A DNA stretch of 16,789 bases from Onstottus_A sp049273835 (lineage in GTDB: Bacteria > Acidobacteriota > Blastocatellia > UBA7656): positions 1-16,789 of the forward strand of contig JBASRM010000798.1 in NCBI GenBank assembly GCA_049273835.1, in the 5' to 3' direction. Each line of letters begins with the position of its first letter. Positions within the stretch are counted from its first letter, which is position 1. Shown piece after piece: positions 6,631 to 15,244 of this stretch. Both the position numbers and the translations under genes were made by a program. The notes beneath the pieces are model-generated. The model was not told where the DNA came from. It did no database searches and saw only the letters and a program-made list of their open reading frames with translations.

Positions 6631-9222
6631 ATGAAAGCTCAACGTTTCTCATCTAAAGGCGCAGCCTTAACCCTTATCTTCGCAATCGGATTTTGCCCGG
6701 TTGCCAGCCATGCAAGAGGCCGGGCCGGCCAGACGCAATCTGACGGGCGCGGATTGCGCACTCAGCCCACCAAGCCTGTGGACTCATTGCCCGGTACTAC
6801 GAAACGGTTTGCTCTGGTCATCGGGGTGGACGAGTACCAGGACACACAAATCAACGCGCTCGAAGGCGCGTCAAATGATGCAAAAGCCATCGTAGAGGCG
6901 CTCGTCAAATACGCAGGGTTTCCAAGGGATCAAGTTGTCTTGCTCACGTCTGACCAGCCCACAGAGCGGCGGCCGACGCGCGGCAACATTTTGCGCCGGC
7001 TTTCAAACCTTCGAACTGCGGTTCCCAAGGATGGTCTCCTTCTCGTAGCGTTTGCCGGGCACGGAATAGAGCGCGGCGATCAAGCTTACCTTCTACCCTC
7101 CGATGCGCAGTTGAGCGGTGATGTGAGCTTGCTGGAAGACACTGCGATAAACGTCGATGAGATACGGCGGCGCATTCTGCAAACAGGAGTCGGCCAGGTG
7201 GTAATGCTTCTCGACGCTTGTCGTAATGACCCCTCAGCAGGACGCGGCGACGCGGACAACCGGCTCACCAGAAAGTTCGCCCAATCGTTTAGCTTTGAAG
7301 AACGCAACTCAGACGTCAAAGCGTTTGCGACGATTTATGCGACAGACGTCGGTTATAGAGCATACGAGTACAAGGAAAAGAAGCAGGGGTACTTTACGTG
7401 GGCCCTAGTCGAAGCACTAAGTGGCGCGGCTGCAAACGCAAAGGGAGAGGTGACGCTCAACGGAGTCGTAAATTATCTACAGGATGCCGTGCCCAAACGA
7501 ATAAGCCTCGACCTCGGCTCAGGAAAAGTACAAAAGCCGTATGCGGTCATTCAGGGATACAAGGCAAACGACCTGGTTCTTTCAAAAGTGGCCGTTGCCG
7601 AGAATGTAGCGATACTCGACCCGGCGGCACTCGAAAGAGGTGATTGGGAGAAAATACAAACCAGCGCCGACGCGGCTGCGTTTCGAGAGCATCTCAGGAA
7701 ATATCCAAACGGATTGTTTGCCGAGCAGGCGAATTGGGAGATGATTCAAAACAGCAACGATCCGGAGGATTTTAAGAGCTTTCTCAAAAGGTTTCCGAAC
7801 AGCAGGAAAGCCAAACGCGCGGTCGACCTTGCCGAGGATGCCACGTGGGAGAGAATAAAAAACAGCAAGAACGTAACTGATTACCGGGCGTATCTGAAGG
7901 ATTATCCAAGCGGCAGATATTCGGAGCTCGCCTTGCGGCGCGTAGAACCACCGCCTGCTCCTCCAACTCGAGTCGAGGCCGCGGCTCCAAAACCCGAAAA
8001 ACGCGTCTTGTCGATCATCACCGATCCCCCGGCAGCCGGAGTGACGATCACATCCAGGAATTCCGCTATTCGTCCGGTCGTAGGCCAGGCATCCAGTGGA
8101 AAGTTTACCGCTGAGCTTCCGCCCGGTGTTTACGACGTCGAGGTAACCGCAGCCAGGTATTCGAACGGAAAGAATTCGGTGAAGTTGGAGAAAGACGAAT
8201 ACCTGAAAATAGATCTCGTGCCGCTGACCGGCTCAATTCAGATCGGACCGCTCGACCCAAACGCGGTTGTTTTGATAGACGGCATAAAGCCCGCAGCCAT
8301 GAATGTCAACAAGGCGGAAAAGTCGATTGAAGTTCTCGATCTTCTCGCGGGGCTCCACAAACTGAAGGTCATTCAGCCGGACAAGAACGAATGGACCAAG
8401 GACGTTAATGTAGAAGCGGGAAAAGCGAAATTCGTGGTCGCGGATTTCAAAGTTCCCGTGGTCAATCTTACGATCAGTACCGAGCCGGAAGCGGAGGTTT
8501 ACATAGACGACAACTATAGCGGCCGGGCCAACGAAAGAGGTGAGTTGAAGGTCTCCGCTCTTGCTCCGGGCCTGCACCGAATCCGCGCCAAAAAGAATGA
8601 ATACGAGGCTGCCGAGAAATCTCAGAGCTTCGCCGCCGGGGACGCCGGTTTCGCGATAAAGCTCAAACGCACGGTCTTCTCGGCCGAGTTCGTCGACGAT
8701 TTTTCGGGTGGCGCCAACTCCTGGATTGCACCTTCTACCTGGCAGGCCAGTCCTGGAAAGTTGAAGGTGCAGGGTGCTGGGGTAGGCATCGTCAGGGACT
8801 CGATCTTCAAGGATTTCCGGATGGAGTTCGATCTCACCTTTAGCAACGGCAAAGGAGCCGTTTGGATCCTGAGAAGTCAAAGCGAGAATGCATACTACAT
8901 GTTCCAGCTCACGGGTCCAGCAACGTCGACACCCAATCTTTTCCGCACGTTTGTTTACCAGGACGGACAGGCAAAATTGTTAAAAGTGTTTCGCGTTCCC
9001 GAGAACTTGAGCATCCCGGGTGATAAGTTTCACATAATAATCGAAGCGAACGGCCCGGACATCAAGCACTTTCTTCAACTGAAGAGCAATCCCAGCGCAA
9101 CTCAGCCGCAGCCTTTCAGCGTGGTGACCGATAATACGTTTTCAAACGGGCGAGTCGGCTTTGGCACGAAAGATGGAGAGGAGTTTGTTGTGCAGTTCAT
9201 GAGTGTGATACCGGTCAGGTAA
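6631..9222 (+). CDS. Exported caspase-like (peptidase C14) protein with W-x-x-I repeats, PEGA-like domains and C-terminal lectin-like domain
   Basis: I choose ATG 6631 (863 residues): AGGA at 6619-6622 is eight bases upstream and a signal peptide starts there (core about residues 11-22, end near ASHA). A TTG seven codons earlier has no ribosome-binding site. The caspase-like domain begins at RFALVIGVDEYQD. The His/Cys dyad is visible as H144 in FAGHG and C197 in LLDACRND, so it is probably catalytically competent. Residues about 338-436 hold three repeats of the form W-x-x-I-x-x-S ... Y/F-x-x-x-L-x-x-x-P, TPR-like and probably helical. Three PEGA-like beta domains follow (about 460-531, 533-606 and 611-680; clearest TEPEAEVYIDDNYSG). 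The last about 180 residues (DDFSGG ... FRMEFDLTF) resemble a concanavalin-like/LamG sandwich. Known C14 relatives cleave after Arg/Lys or Asp; the substrate here is unknown. Envelope signalling or protein processing is inference. Confidence 0.85.
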   Translation: MKAQRFSSKGAALTLIFAIGFCPVASHARGRAGQTQSDGRGLRTQPTKPVDSLPGTTKRFALVIGVDEYQDTQINALEGASNDAKAIVEALVKYAGFPRDQVVLLTSDQPTERRPTRGNILRRLSNLRTAVPKDGLLLVAFAGHGIERGDQAYLLPSDAQLSGDVSLLEDTAINVDEIRRRILQTGVGQVVMLLDACRNDPSAGRGDADNRLTRKFAQSFSFEERNSDVKAFATIYATDVGYRAYEYKEKKQGYFTWALVEALSGAAANAKGEVTLNGVVNYLQDAVPKRISLDLGSGKVQKPYAVIQGYKANDLVLSKVAVAENVAILDPAALERGDWEKIQTSADAAAFREHLRKYPNGLFAEQANWEMIQNSNDPEDFKSFLKRFPNSRKAKRAVDLAEDATWERIKNSKNVTDYRAYLKDYPSGRYSELALRRVEPPPAPPTRVEAAAPKPEKRVLSIITDPPAAGVTITSRNSAIRPVVGQASSGKFTAELPPGVYDVEVTAARYSNGKNSVKLEKDEYLKIDLVPLTGSIQIGPLDPNAVVLIDGIKPAAMNVNKAEKSIEVLDLLAGLHKLKVIQPDKNEWTKDVNVEAGKAKFVVADFKVPVVNLTISTEPEAEVYIDDNYSGRANERGELKVSALAPGLHRIRAKKNEYEAAEKSQSFAAGDAGFAIKLKRTVFSAEFVDDFSGGANSWIAPSTWQASPGKLKVQGAGVGIVRDSIFKDFRMEFDLTFSNGKGAVWILRSQSENAYYMFQLTGPATSTPNLFRTFVYQDGQAKLLKVFRVPENLSIPGDKFHIIIEANGPDIKHFLQLKSNPSATQPQPFSVVTDNTFSNGRVGFGTKDGEEFVVQFMSVIPVR

Positions 9223-9241
9223 GATTGGTTTTGTCCACGCA

Positions 9242-9271
9242 TTGATGCTCAAAACTTCGACGTGTTATCCT
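9242..9271 (+). promoter_or_regulatory. Possible promoter of the TonB-dependent receptor gene
   Basis: TTGATG (9242-9247) and TATCCT (9266-9271) are 18 bp apart, and TG one base before the -10 gives an extended -10 form. Each hexamer matches the sigma-70 consensus at four of six positions. It would give a leader of about 110 nt. The match is modest and other promoters are possible. Confidence 0.3.
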
Positions 9272-9391
9272 CCCTTGGTCGCCGATCAGGCGATCTCCAG
9301 ATCTCGAGTTTATCGATGTCAAACTTCGCAGGGGCTACCGAGGCTCCCGCGTTCATATCAAACGAGCAGTGGTCAGTACGGGAGGGATATC

Positions 9392-12300
9392 ATGTACCGA
9401 ATAGGCACGAAGATTCTTTGTGTGTTGATGGTTTTCTCATGCATTAGCCTCGACATACCAAACGCAGGCGGGCAAACACAGAATACCGGGGCTATTCAAG
9501 GCCGCGTCTTTGAGGCCGGCACTCTTGCGCCCCTGCCGGGCGCGGTCGTAACCATAACGCACGAGGAAATAGGGCTTGAACGCACAACCTTAAGCAACGG
9601 CGACGGTATCTATTATGTCGGGATTCTGCCTGCCGGCAGGTACAAGATCACCGCCCAGAAGCAAGGCTACGAGCCAGACTCAGATCCCCGGAACTCCTCG
9701 ATCACAAGTTTTCTAATCCATATCACCAATACCGAGCGTGCGGACCAGCCGCCTCCGATTGTTCTTAAACGAGTAGCGGTAGCCACAGCGCCTCCGGTGA
9801 CTCCTCCGCCAACGACTCAGCCACCAGTTGCACCAAGCCAGCCAAGGCAGACGTCTCCAACCGATGAGTCGGATGTTGCGCTTCTCGCGAACACAACCAA
9901 CGCGACCAGGGGCGGAAACTTCGACGAGAGATTTTTGTTGGCGCTTCCGCTGCCGGGCGTTCGTACGTTCGACGACCTGGCCTTCCTCGTCCCTGGAGTC
10001 GCGCTACCACCACTGGCAATCGGCAAAAACGTCGGCCCGGGCCTTGGGCCGGGGGTAGGAACCTCCGGACAATTCTCAGTTAATGGACTGCGCAGCCGCT
10101 CGAACAACTTCACCATCGATGGCGCCGACAACAACGATGAAGAAGTGGGAGTCCGGCGTCAGGGCTTCACGTCGCTTGTGCCGCAATCAATCGAGAGTGT
10201 CCAGGAATTTCAGATATCGACGCTTCTCCCCGAGCCTCAGTTCGGCCGCAACATGGGGGCTCAGGTCAATGCGGTTTCGCGCTCCGGCGGTTCCGGCTAT
10301 CACGGGACATTGTATGGTTTTTTCACGGACAAGAGGCTTAACGCACGCGACGCCTTCGATTACGACGGCGGCCCACCCAGTTACACCCTTTCGTCAGGCG
10401 GAAGGGTAGTGCTGAAGGACGGTGCACCGTTGACGTTGGCGAATCCGGTGGATGGCGAGGACCCTTACACTCGAGGACAATTCGGCTTCGTATTTGGCGG
10501 GCCCATCAAACGCCAGACGCGGTTCTTTCTGTCCTTCGAGCGCCAGGTAATAAACGCCAGCCGAGAATCGCATTTCGCGGTGCCGACGGTCGATGAGCGG
10601 GGGCTGTTCAAAACCGGAGCCCAGGGACTTGTGACCACAGCGGGGGCTCCGGTCTTTCCGGCGTCGCTTACCGGTAATGCGTTTCTGAGCCTCTTCCCTT
10701 TTCCGAACAATCCAATTGGCCCCTATCGCTCGAATACTTTTACAGAGATCCTTCCCGCCAGCGCGGACGGAACAATTTTTTCCGGCAAGCTCGATCATAA
10801 TTTGAAGGCCTTCGGACGCGATCACACCCTGACCGGGCGTTACAACTTCACCGACGACAACACGATACTACCGGTCACTGGCGAAGCTCTCTTCTCGTCG
10901 CTTCGCGCGCTTGTGCGCACGCAGGACGTTGCTGTTTCGTTAAACAGCGCTCTATCGTCAACCACCGCGAACCAGTTTCGCTTTTCGTTCGGACGCACCA
11001 CTCTCAGCTTCGAAGAGGTGCGCGATCCGTTGTTGATCCCATCCAGCACGTTGCCTAACGTGCCGTTCCTGTTGAATCGCAGGCTTGTTTTTAATTCCTC
11101 GCTTGGGAGCCCGAGTTTCCTTACACTCCCGGGCGCGGATTCGGAAGGAGGCTTCGGCCCGATCGCGGGCCTTGCATCGACCGGCACCGGACCAATCGGA
11201 CAGGTGAGGGTCTCAGGTTACAGTCCTCTGGGAGTAGATGTGTTCAATTTCCCCCAGGGACGTACCAACAACACCTTCGAATACGCCGATACGCTGATAT
11301 TGAACAAAGGTCGGCACAGGCTTATCGGCGGGTTCGATATTCGGCGAAGCCACCTGAACAGCTTTCTGGATAGGAATTTCAGACCGCTAGCGGTGTTCAG
11401 CGGGGCGGTGGATGTGTCCGGGCTGAGATTGCCTGAGACGCTGGGCGGCGCGGGCAGCGTCTGCGGCACGCCGCCGGACCCTTGCTTCTATCTCGGGAGA
11501 GATTATCTCGCCGCTGGCGCAGCTACGGGATTCTTTCAGACCTTAACCACAAGCAACGTAGATTCTAACATTCGCCTGCGGTACTGGCAGAACGACTTCT
11601 TCTTTTCGGATCAGTTTCGGGTTGGCTCAAACCTGTCGTTGACCCTCGGTTTGAGATATGAGTTGAATACGGTGCCAGTCGAAGTCGATCGGCGCATTGA
11701 GTCTACTTTCAACGCGCCTGAGGTGAAGCAGTTCGCCGACCTTGAAAGAGGCATTGGCGGGGTATCCGGCCTCGAACAATTCATTGACGGTCGCAAAAAG
11801 ATCTTCCCGCTGGATAAGAACAACTTTGCGCCGCACGTAGCGTTTGCGTGGGACCCTTTCGGCCGTGGCAGAACCTCGATACGCGGCGGCTACGGGATCT
11901 ACTACGATCAGATACTGGGCGCGGTAGTCAGCCAGTCACGCAACGTATTTCCCAGCTTCTTAACAATCAACCTGGGCGGCTTCAACACCAACTTCGATGT
12001 CAACGATCCGGTCGGCAGCGTAACGACGGAGCATCCGTTTGTCCCAGCGAACCCGTCAACCGTCTTTGCGATCCCCGGCAGCTTGAATCGATTGGATCCC
12101 AATAAGGGGTTCACCCCGGTCGAGGCTGAACTGGCAGCGGCTTTACTCACCAACCTCGCCGCTGGCCCAGGGTTTGTTCTGCCTTCCAATTCCCTGGTGA
12201 CTCCGTACTCGCAACACTGGGGGTTGACCATAGAGCATCAGTTCGGGCGAGACTTCCTCGCGTCTTCGGCTTACGTTGGAACAAAAGGGGTGCACCTACT

Positions 12301-13144
12301 CAGGTTCGCGACGCCAAACCTCGGACCCAACGCGATACCGCTGGTAAATTCGGTCCTGGCGCAGACCCTGGGGCAATTTCAAGGGATAGGCTTTCCGGTG
12401 CTATTCGGCCTCAGCGTCCCCCCGAATATTGGCGGGGAGAACCTCAGACCATTTCCGTTACTCGGTTCGTTCAATTCCATCGAGTCCGATTCAAACTCGA
12501 CCTATCACAGCCTGCAGCTCCAGCTCGTCAAGAGATTCGCGCGCGGAGTGCAGTTCACTACTTCGTATGTATGGTCGCATGCCATCGACGAAGTCTCGGA
12601 TCTTTTCGATCTTGAAGGCGCCCGCTCGCTGCCGCAAAACAGCTTCGATCGCAGGGCCGAGCGCGCCGATGCTAATTTCGATGTGCGGCATCGTTTTGTC
12701 TACAGCTTGATCTGGGATTTACCGTTGTTCGAGGGAAATAAGGTTTTCGGAGGATGGCAGTTCTCCAGCATTGGAACATTCCAGACCGGGCAACCTTACT
12801 CGGTATTGTTCTGCTGTGATCTAAATCTCGACGGCAACCTGACGGACCGCGTGGACCCGGGCGCTGTCAACCCGAGCACCGGGAGGCGCAATGCTTTCAG
12901 GGCACCCGGAATCGAAACCGTCGATGTGGCAGTCAACAAGTTCTTCAGATTCAGCGAGAGACACAAGCTCGAATTCCGAAGCGAGTTCTTCAACGTTTTT
13001 AACAGGACTCATTTCGGTATCCCGGTGCATCAAGTCTCTTTTGGGGGCTACGTCAATGAGCCAGGGTTTGAGGACAATAATCTGTTTGTCGACACACGCG
13101 TGCCCAAGCGAACGATTCAGTTTGCGCTGAAGTTCTCATTCTGA
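9392..13144 (+). CDS. TonB-dependent receptor-like outer-membrane protein, Oar-type, with carboxypeptidase-regulatory domain
   Basis: I place the start at ATG 9392 (1,250 residues): GGAGGG at 9381-9386 is five bases upstream and the signal peptide begins there (MYRIGTKILCVLMVFSC..., ending near AGGQ). The frame opens 50 codons earlier without leader-like sequence. Residues about 31-115 form a carboxypeptidase-regulatory-like Ig fold (GAIQGRVFEAGT, GYEPDSD). A Pro-rich linker (about 131-155) leads to the plug (about 165-300), with FSVNGLRSRSNNFTIDGADN (228-247) and AVSRSGGSGYHGTLYGFF (294-311). The rest is beta-barrel, ending ALKFSF with the C-terminal Phe recognised by the BAM machinery. This large family is expanded in Acidobacteria and is thought to import glycans, peptides or other large substrates using TonB energy. 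I see no clear TonB box. No SusD-like partner or degradative enzyme is adjacent, so the substrate is unknown. Confidence 0.9.
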   Translation: MYRIGTKILCVLMVFSCISLDIPNAGGQTQNTGAIQGRVFEAGTLAPLPGAVVTITHEEIGLERTTLSNGDGIYYVGILPAGRYKITAQKQGYEPDSDPRNSSITSFLIHITNTERADQPPPIVLKRVAVATAPPVTPPPTTQPPVAPSQPRQTSPTDESDVALLANTTNATRGGNFDERFLLALPLPGVRTFDDLAFLVPGVALPPLAIGKNVGPGLGPGVGTSGQFSVNGLRSRSNNFTIDGADNNDEEVGVRRQGFTSLVPQSIESVQEFQISTLLPEPQFGRNMGAQVNAVSRSGGSGYHGTLYGFFTDKRLNARDAFDYDGGPPSYTLSSGGRVVLKDGAPLTLANPVDGEDPYTRGQFGFVFGGPIKRQTRFFLSFERQVINASRESHFAVPTVDERGLFKTGAQGLVTTAGAPVFPASLTGNAFLSLFPFPNNPIGPYRSNTFTEILPASADGTIFSGKLDHNLKAFGRDHTLTGRYNFTDDNTILPVTGEALFSSLRALVRTQDVAVSLNSALSSTTANQFRFSFGRTTLSFEEVRDPLLIPSSTLPNVPFLLNRRLVFNSSLGSPSFLTLPGADSEGGFGPIAGLASTGTGPIGQVRVSGYSPLGVDVFNFPQGRTNNTFEYADTLILNKGRHRLIGGFDIRRSHLNSFLDRNFRPLAVFSGAVDVSGLRLPETLGGAGSVCGTPPDPCFYLGRDYLAAGAATGFFQTLTTSNVDSNIRLRYWQNDFFFSDQFRVGSNLSLTLGLRYELNTVPVEVDRRIESTFNAPEVKQFADLERGIGGVSGLEQFIDGRKKIFPLDKNNFAPHVAFAWDPFGRGRTSIRGGYGIYYDQILGAVVSQSRNVFPSFLTINLGGFNTNFDVNDPVGSVTTEHPFVPANPSTVFAIPGSLNRLDPNKGFTPVEAELAAALLTNLAAGPGFVLPSNSLVTPYSQHWGLTIEHQFGRDFLASSAYVGTKGVHLLRFATPNLGPNAIPLVNSVLAQTLGQFQGIGFPVLFGLSVPPNIGGENLRPFPLLGSFNSIESDSNSTYHSLQLQLVKRFARGVQFTTSYVWSHAIDEVSDLFDLEGARSLPQNSFDRRAERADANFDVRHRFVYSLIWDLPLFEGNKVFGGWQFSSIGTFQTGQPYSVLFCCDLNLDGNLTDRVDPGAVNPSTGRRNAFRAPGIETVDVAVNKFFRFSERHKLEFRSEFFNVFNRTHFGIPVHQVSFGGYVNEPGFEDNNLFVDTRVPKRTIQFALKFSF

Positions 13145-13191
13145 AAGTTAACCAAGCCAGGCTGGCGCACTAAATACGGAGGTCGGCGCGG

Positions 13192-13719
13192 TTGCCAAAA
13201 AGCCGAAAAAGAAAAACCAGAAAAGGCGGAGCCTCATCCCGCACTACGTACTCTCAGAAGAAGCAATCCAACCAGATGACAAAGGCGGTCACCTTTCTGG
13301 TGATCACCGCCGTTGCGGTAGTCGCTGTGCTCTTCCTCGTATTAAGCGGTGGAGAGAAATCAATCCCGGCTTCAGGAATCGAGCCGATCAGCGACTCGGG
13401 ACTTCAGATTGTCGACGAAGTGATCGGCACCGGCGAAAGCCCAAAGCCGCGTCAAAACGTGACCGTCCACTACACCGGCACACTCGAGGACGGAAGAAAA
13501 TTCGAGAGCTCGGTGGATCGAAACGAGCCGTTAACTTTCCAAATCGGCACCGGTTCGGTCATCAAAGGCTGGGACGATGGCATAATGACCATGAAGGTCG
13601 GCGGAAAACGAAAACTCATCATCCCTCCGAGCCTCGGTTACGGCGCCACCGGTCGCCCTCCGATGATCCCTCCCAACGCCACTCTCATCTTCGAAATAGA
13701 ACTTCTCGGCGTGAAGTAA
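13192..13719 (+). CDS. Membrane-anchored FKBP-type peptidyl-prolyl cis-trans isomerase
   Basis: The 175-residue protein starts at TTG 13192, with GGAGG at 13178-13182 nine bases upstream. A start at ATG 13276 would remove the Lys/Arg-rich N-terminus (PKSRKRKTRKGG), which looks genuine as a cytoplasmic tail. One transmembrane helix (about 32-52) follows, so the catalytic domain should face the periplasm. The FKBP domain fills residues about 70-175 with VHYTGTLEDGRKFESS (92-107), GSVIKGWDDG (121-130), LGYGATG (148-154) and a final FEIELLGVK. Pocket residues equivalent to those of FKBP12 are present: Y94, F104, V123, I124, W127, Y150, F167; the FKBP12 Asp37 position is Glu105. The enzyme speeds proline isomerisation, probably helping exported proteins fold. 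It begins 48 bp after the receptor gene and could share its transcript. Confidence 0.9.
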   Translation: MPKSRKRKTRKGGASSRTTYSQKKQSNQMTKAVTFLVITAVAVVAVLFLVLSGGEKSIPASGIEPISDSGLQIVDEVIGTGESPKPRQNVTVHYTGTLEDGRKFESSVDRNEPLTFQIGTGSVIKGWDDGIMTMKVGGKRKLIIPPSLGYGATGRPPMIPPNATLIFEIELLGVK

Positions 13720-13786
13720 TGTTCTATACTCTGTCCCTCGAACTGTCAGACAAGCTGTTCGGGGCGCCCCTTCTTTCGCACACCAC

Positions 13787-13798
13787 GGCCCGGGGGCC
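13787..13798 (+). promoter_or_regulatory. Possible Shine-Dalgarno-masking hairpin before the permease start
   Basis: GGCC (13787-13790) can pair with GGCC (13795-13798) around CGGG. The GGGGG at 13792-13796 that serves as ribosome-binding site for the GTG at 13805 lies in the loop and right arm. Folding would partly hide it. A GC-rich 10-bp palindrome, GGGGCGCCCC, lies just upstream at 13761-13770. A regulatory effect is inference. Confidence 0.25.
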
Positions 13799-13804
13799 TT
13801 CAAC

Positions 13805-15244
13805 GTGATTAAATCTATCTTGTTGATCCGCGCCTCGACCCTCGCCGGTCTCCGTTGGGCGAAAGAACACGTCTACTCGTGGTTGATACTCGCTCCCGTC
13901 GTGTTGGGACTAAGCTACTTCACGGCGTTGAGACTTGCGGGCAATCTTCCAGATTGGCAGATATCGCTTCTTTTCGCCGTCGTCTTTGCGACGCTGTTCG
14001 AGATAAGCCTGATCGCGTTGAGCCTCTCACGCGCGAGCGGTGAAATCTATCATCTTCGGCGGCCTGAGTCTTACTTTGATGCACTGCCGGTGCCGGCTTC
14101 CTCGCATCTGCTTGCTGCCTTAGCTACTCGAGCCGCTCGGACAATGATCGTCGCAATCGCGGCGGTGATTGCTCGTTTGACTTTTGGTGAAAGCGAGTCG
14201 CTTCGAGCTCTCGATCTGATACTTGTTCCTTGTTTCGCTGCGAGTACTTCGCTGTCCGAAGTCTTTGCCGCGCTCAACTGGATTCACTGGGGTCACAAAA
14301 GAGAATGGCCGGCCGCGATAATGGCCCTGGGGCTCTTAATCATAACCGCGATGCTCGCCGGTCTGCTTCTGGCGCTTGTATTGAAGCCGGTTTATCTCAC
14401 ATCTTCATTGAAACTCTGGCCCATTGGATTTGGCGCGGCGTGGATCGTCTTGCTTACTTATATCGCTTACCACTTGCATGGCCGTTGGCGGCGCGCCGAC
14501 ATCGAATATGCCAAGCGGCTTCAAACATCAAACCGCTCAACCGGGTTCATAGTTCGCGCTGTTCGACGCTTGCGATCGCGGAGCGTCGCCGCGCAACTTG
14601 CGCGAGATCTGCGGCTGACGCTCCGAGCGTTCTCATCGGCGGTGTATGTGGTCGCAGTAGTTGCGGTGGTGTGCATAACAGGACTTTCAGCTACGCTGGC
14701 AACCGACTTCTTGCCGTCAGTCCCCAATCCTTCAGGATTTCTTGATGCCACCTGGCTGCCGCAAGTGATGGCCGTCAAGATCGCGTCCGTTTTAGCAGTA
14801 GTCTCGCTTGCCTCACTCCTGCCAGTGTTGGTTGCGTATGAGCTGCCGCATCTGTGGCTCGAGCGCGCCGCGGGGACCACAGGTCTTGACATCTGGTGGG
14901 CAAAGCTATGGTATGCCCGCATCGTCACGGCTCCCGCGCCACTCGTCGTTTGGGTCGCCGGCGCGGTTACTGGCAAGCTGCCTTGGTTCTACGCCCTACC
15001 CTTGCTAGCCGAATGCCTATGGCTTTGGTGGCTGGTAAGCTCGGTGATGGGTGCCATGTCATTTGAAATGCCCACGCGGCCGGATCTCGCGATTATCGTT
15101 ACTGGAACTATGGGATTGGCAATCGGTTTCTTCGCGTCGATGCTATGGCCGATAGGCCTGATAGCCTATGTCCCGGCAATGCATTCGCTGACCGACCGCG
15201 GTCGTCATCGAGTCCGATACTATTTGATCACGGAGGACGATTGA
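13805..15244 (+). CDS. ABC transporter permease, polytopic membrane protein
   Basis: The 479-residue protein starts at GTG 13805, with GGGGG at 13792-13796 eight bases upstream; the next in-frame ATG would cut off the first three membrane segments. About eleven hydrophobic segments are visible, near residues 25-45, 53-74, 98-126, 136-158, 168-193, 203-223, 276-299, 319-345, 372-390, 395-418 and 427-457. A basic cytoplasmic loop lies at about 225-272 (RWRR, RRLRSRS). There is no ATPase motif. I do not recognise the sequence family closely; its assignment as the membrane subunit rests on topology and on the overlap of its stop codon with the start of the ATPase gene. The length suggests two similar halves fused, as in some ABC-2-type exporters. 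The substrate is unknown. Confidence 0.75.
   Translation: MIKSILLIRASTLAGLRWAKEHVYSWLILAPVVLGLSYFTALRLAGNLPDWQISLLFAVVFATLFEISLIALSLSRASGEIYHLRRPESYFDALPVPASSHLLAALATRAARTMIVAIAAVIARLTFGESESLRALDLILVPCFAASTSLSEVFAALNWIHWGHKREWPAAIMALGLLIITAMLAGLLLALVLKPVYLTSSLKLWPIGFGAAWIVLLTYIAYHLHGRWRRADIEYAKRLQTSNRSTGFIVRAVRRLRSRSVAAQLARDLRLTLRAFSSAVYVVAVVAVVCITGLSATLATDFLPSVPNPSGFLDATWLPQVMAVKIASVLAVVSLASLLPVLVAYELPHLWLERAAGTTGLDIWWAKLWYARIVTAPAPLVVWVAGAVTGKLPWFYALPLLAECLWLWWLVSSVMGAMSFEMPTRPDLAIIVTGTMGLAIGFFASMLWPIGLIAYVPAMHSLTDRGRHRVRYYLITEDD

Noticed and set aside
8233..8880. Minus-strand ORF of 215 codons
   Set aside because: Shadow of the PEGA-like and lectin-like region of the caspase-like gene; no motif of its own.
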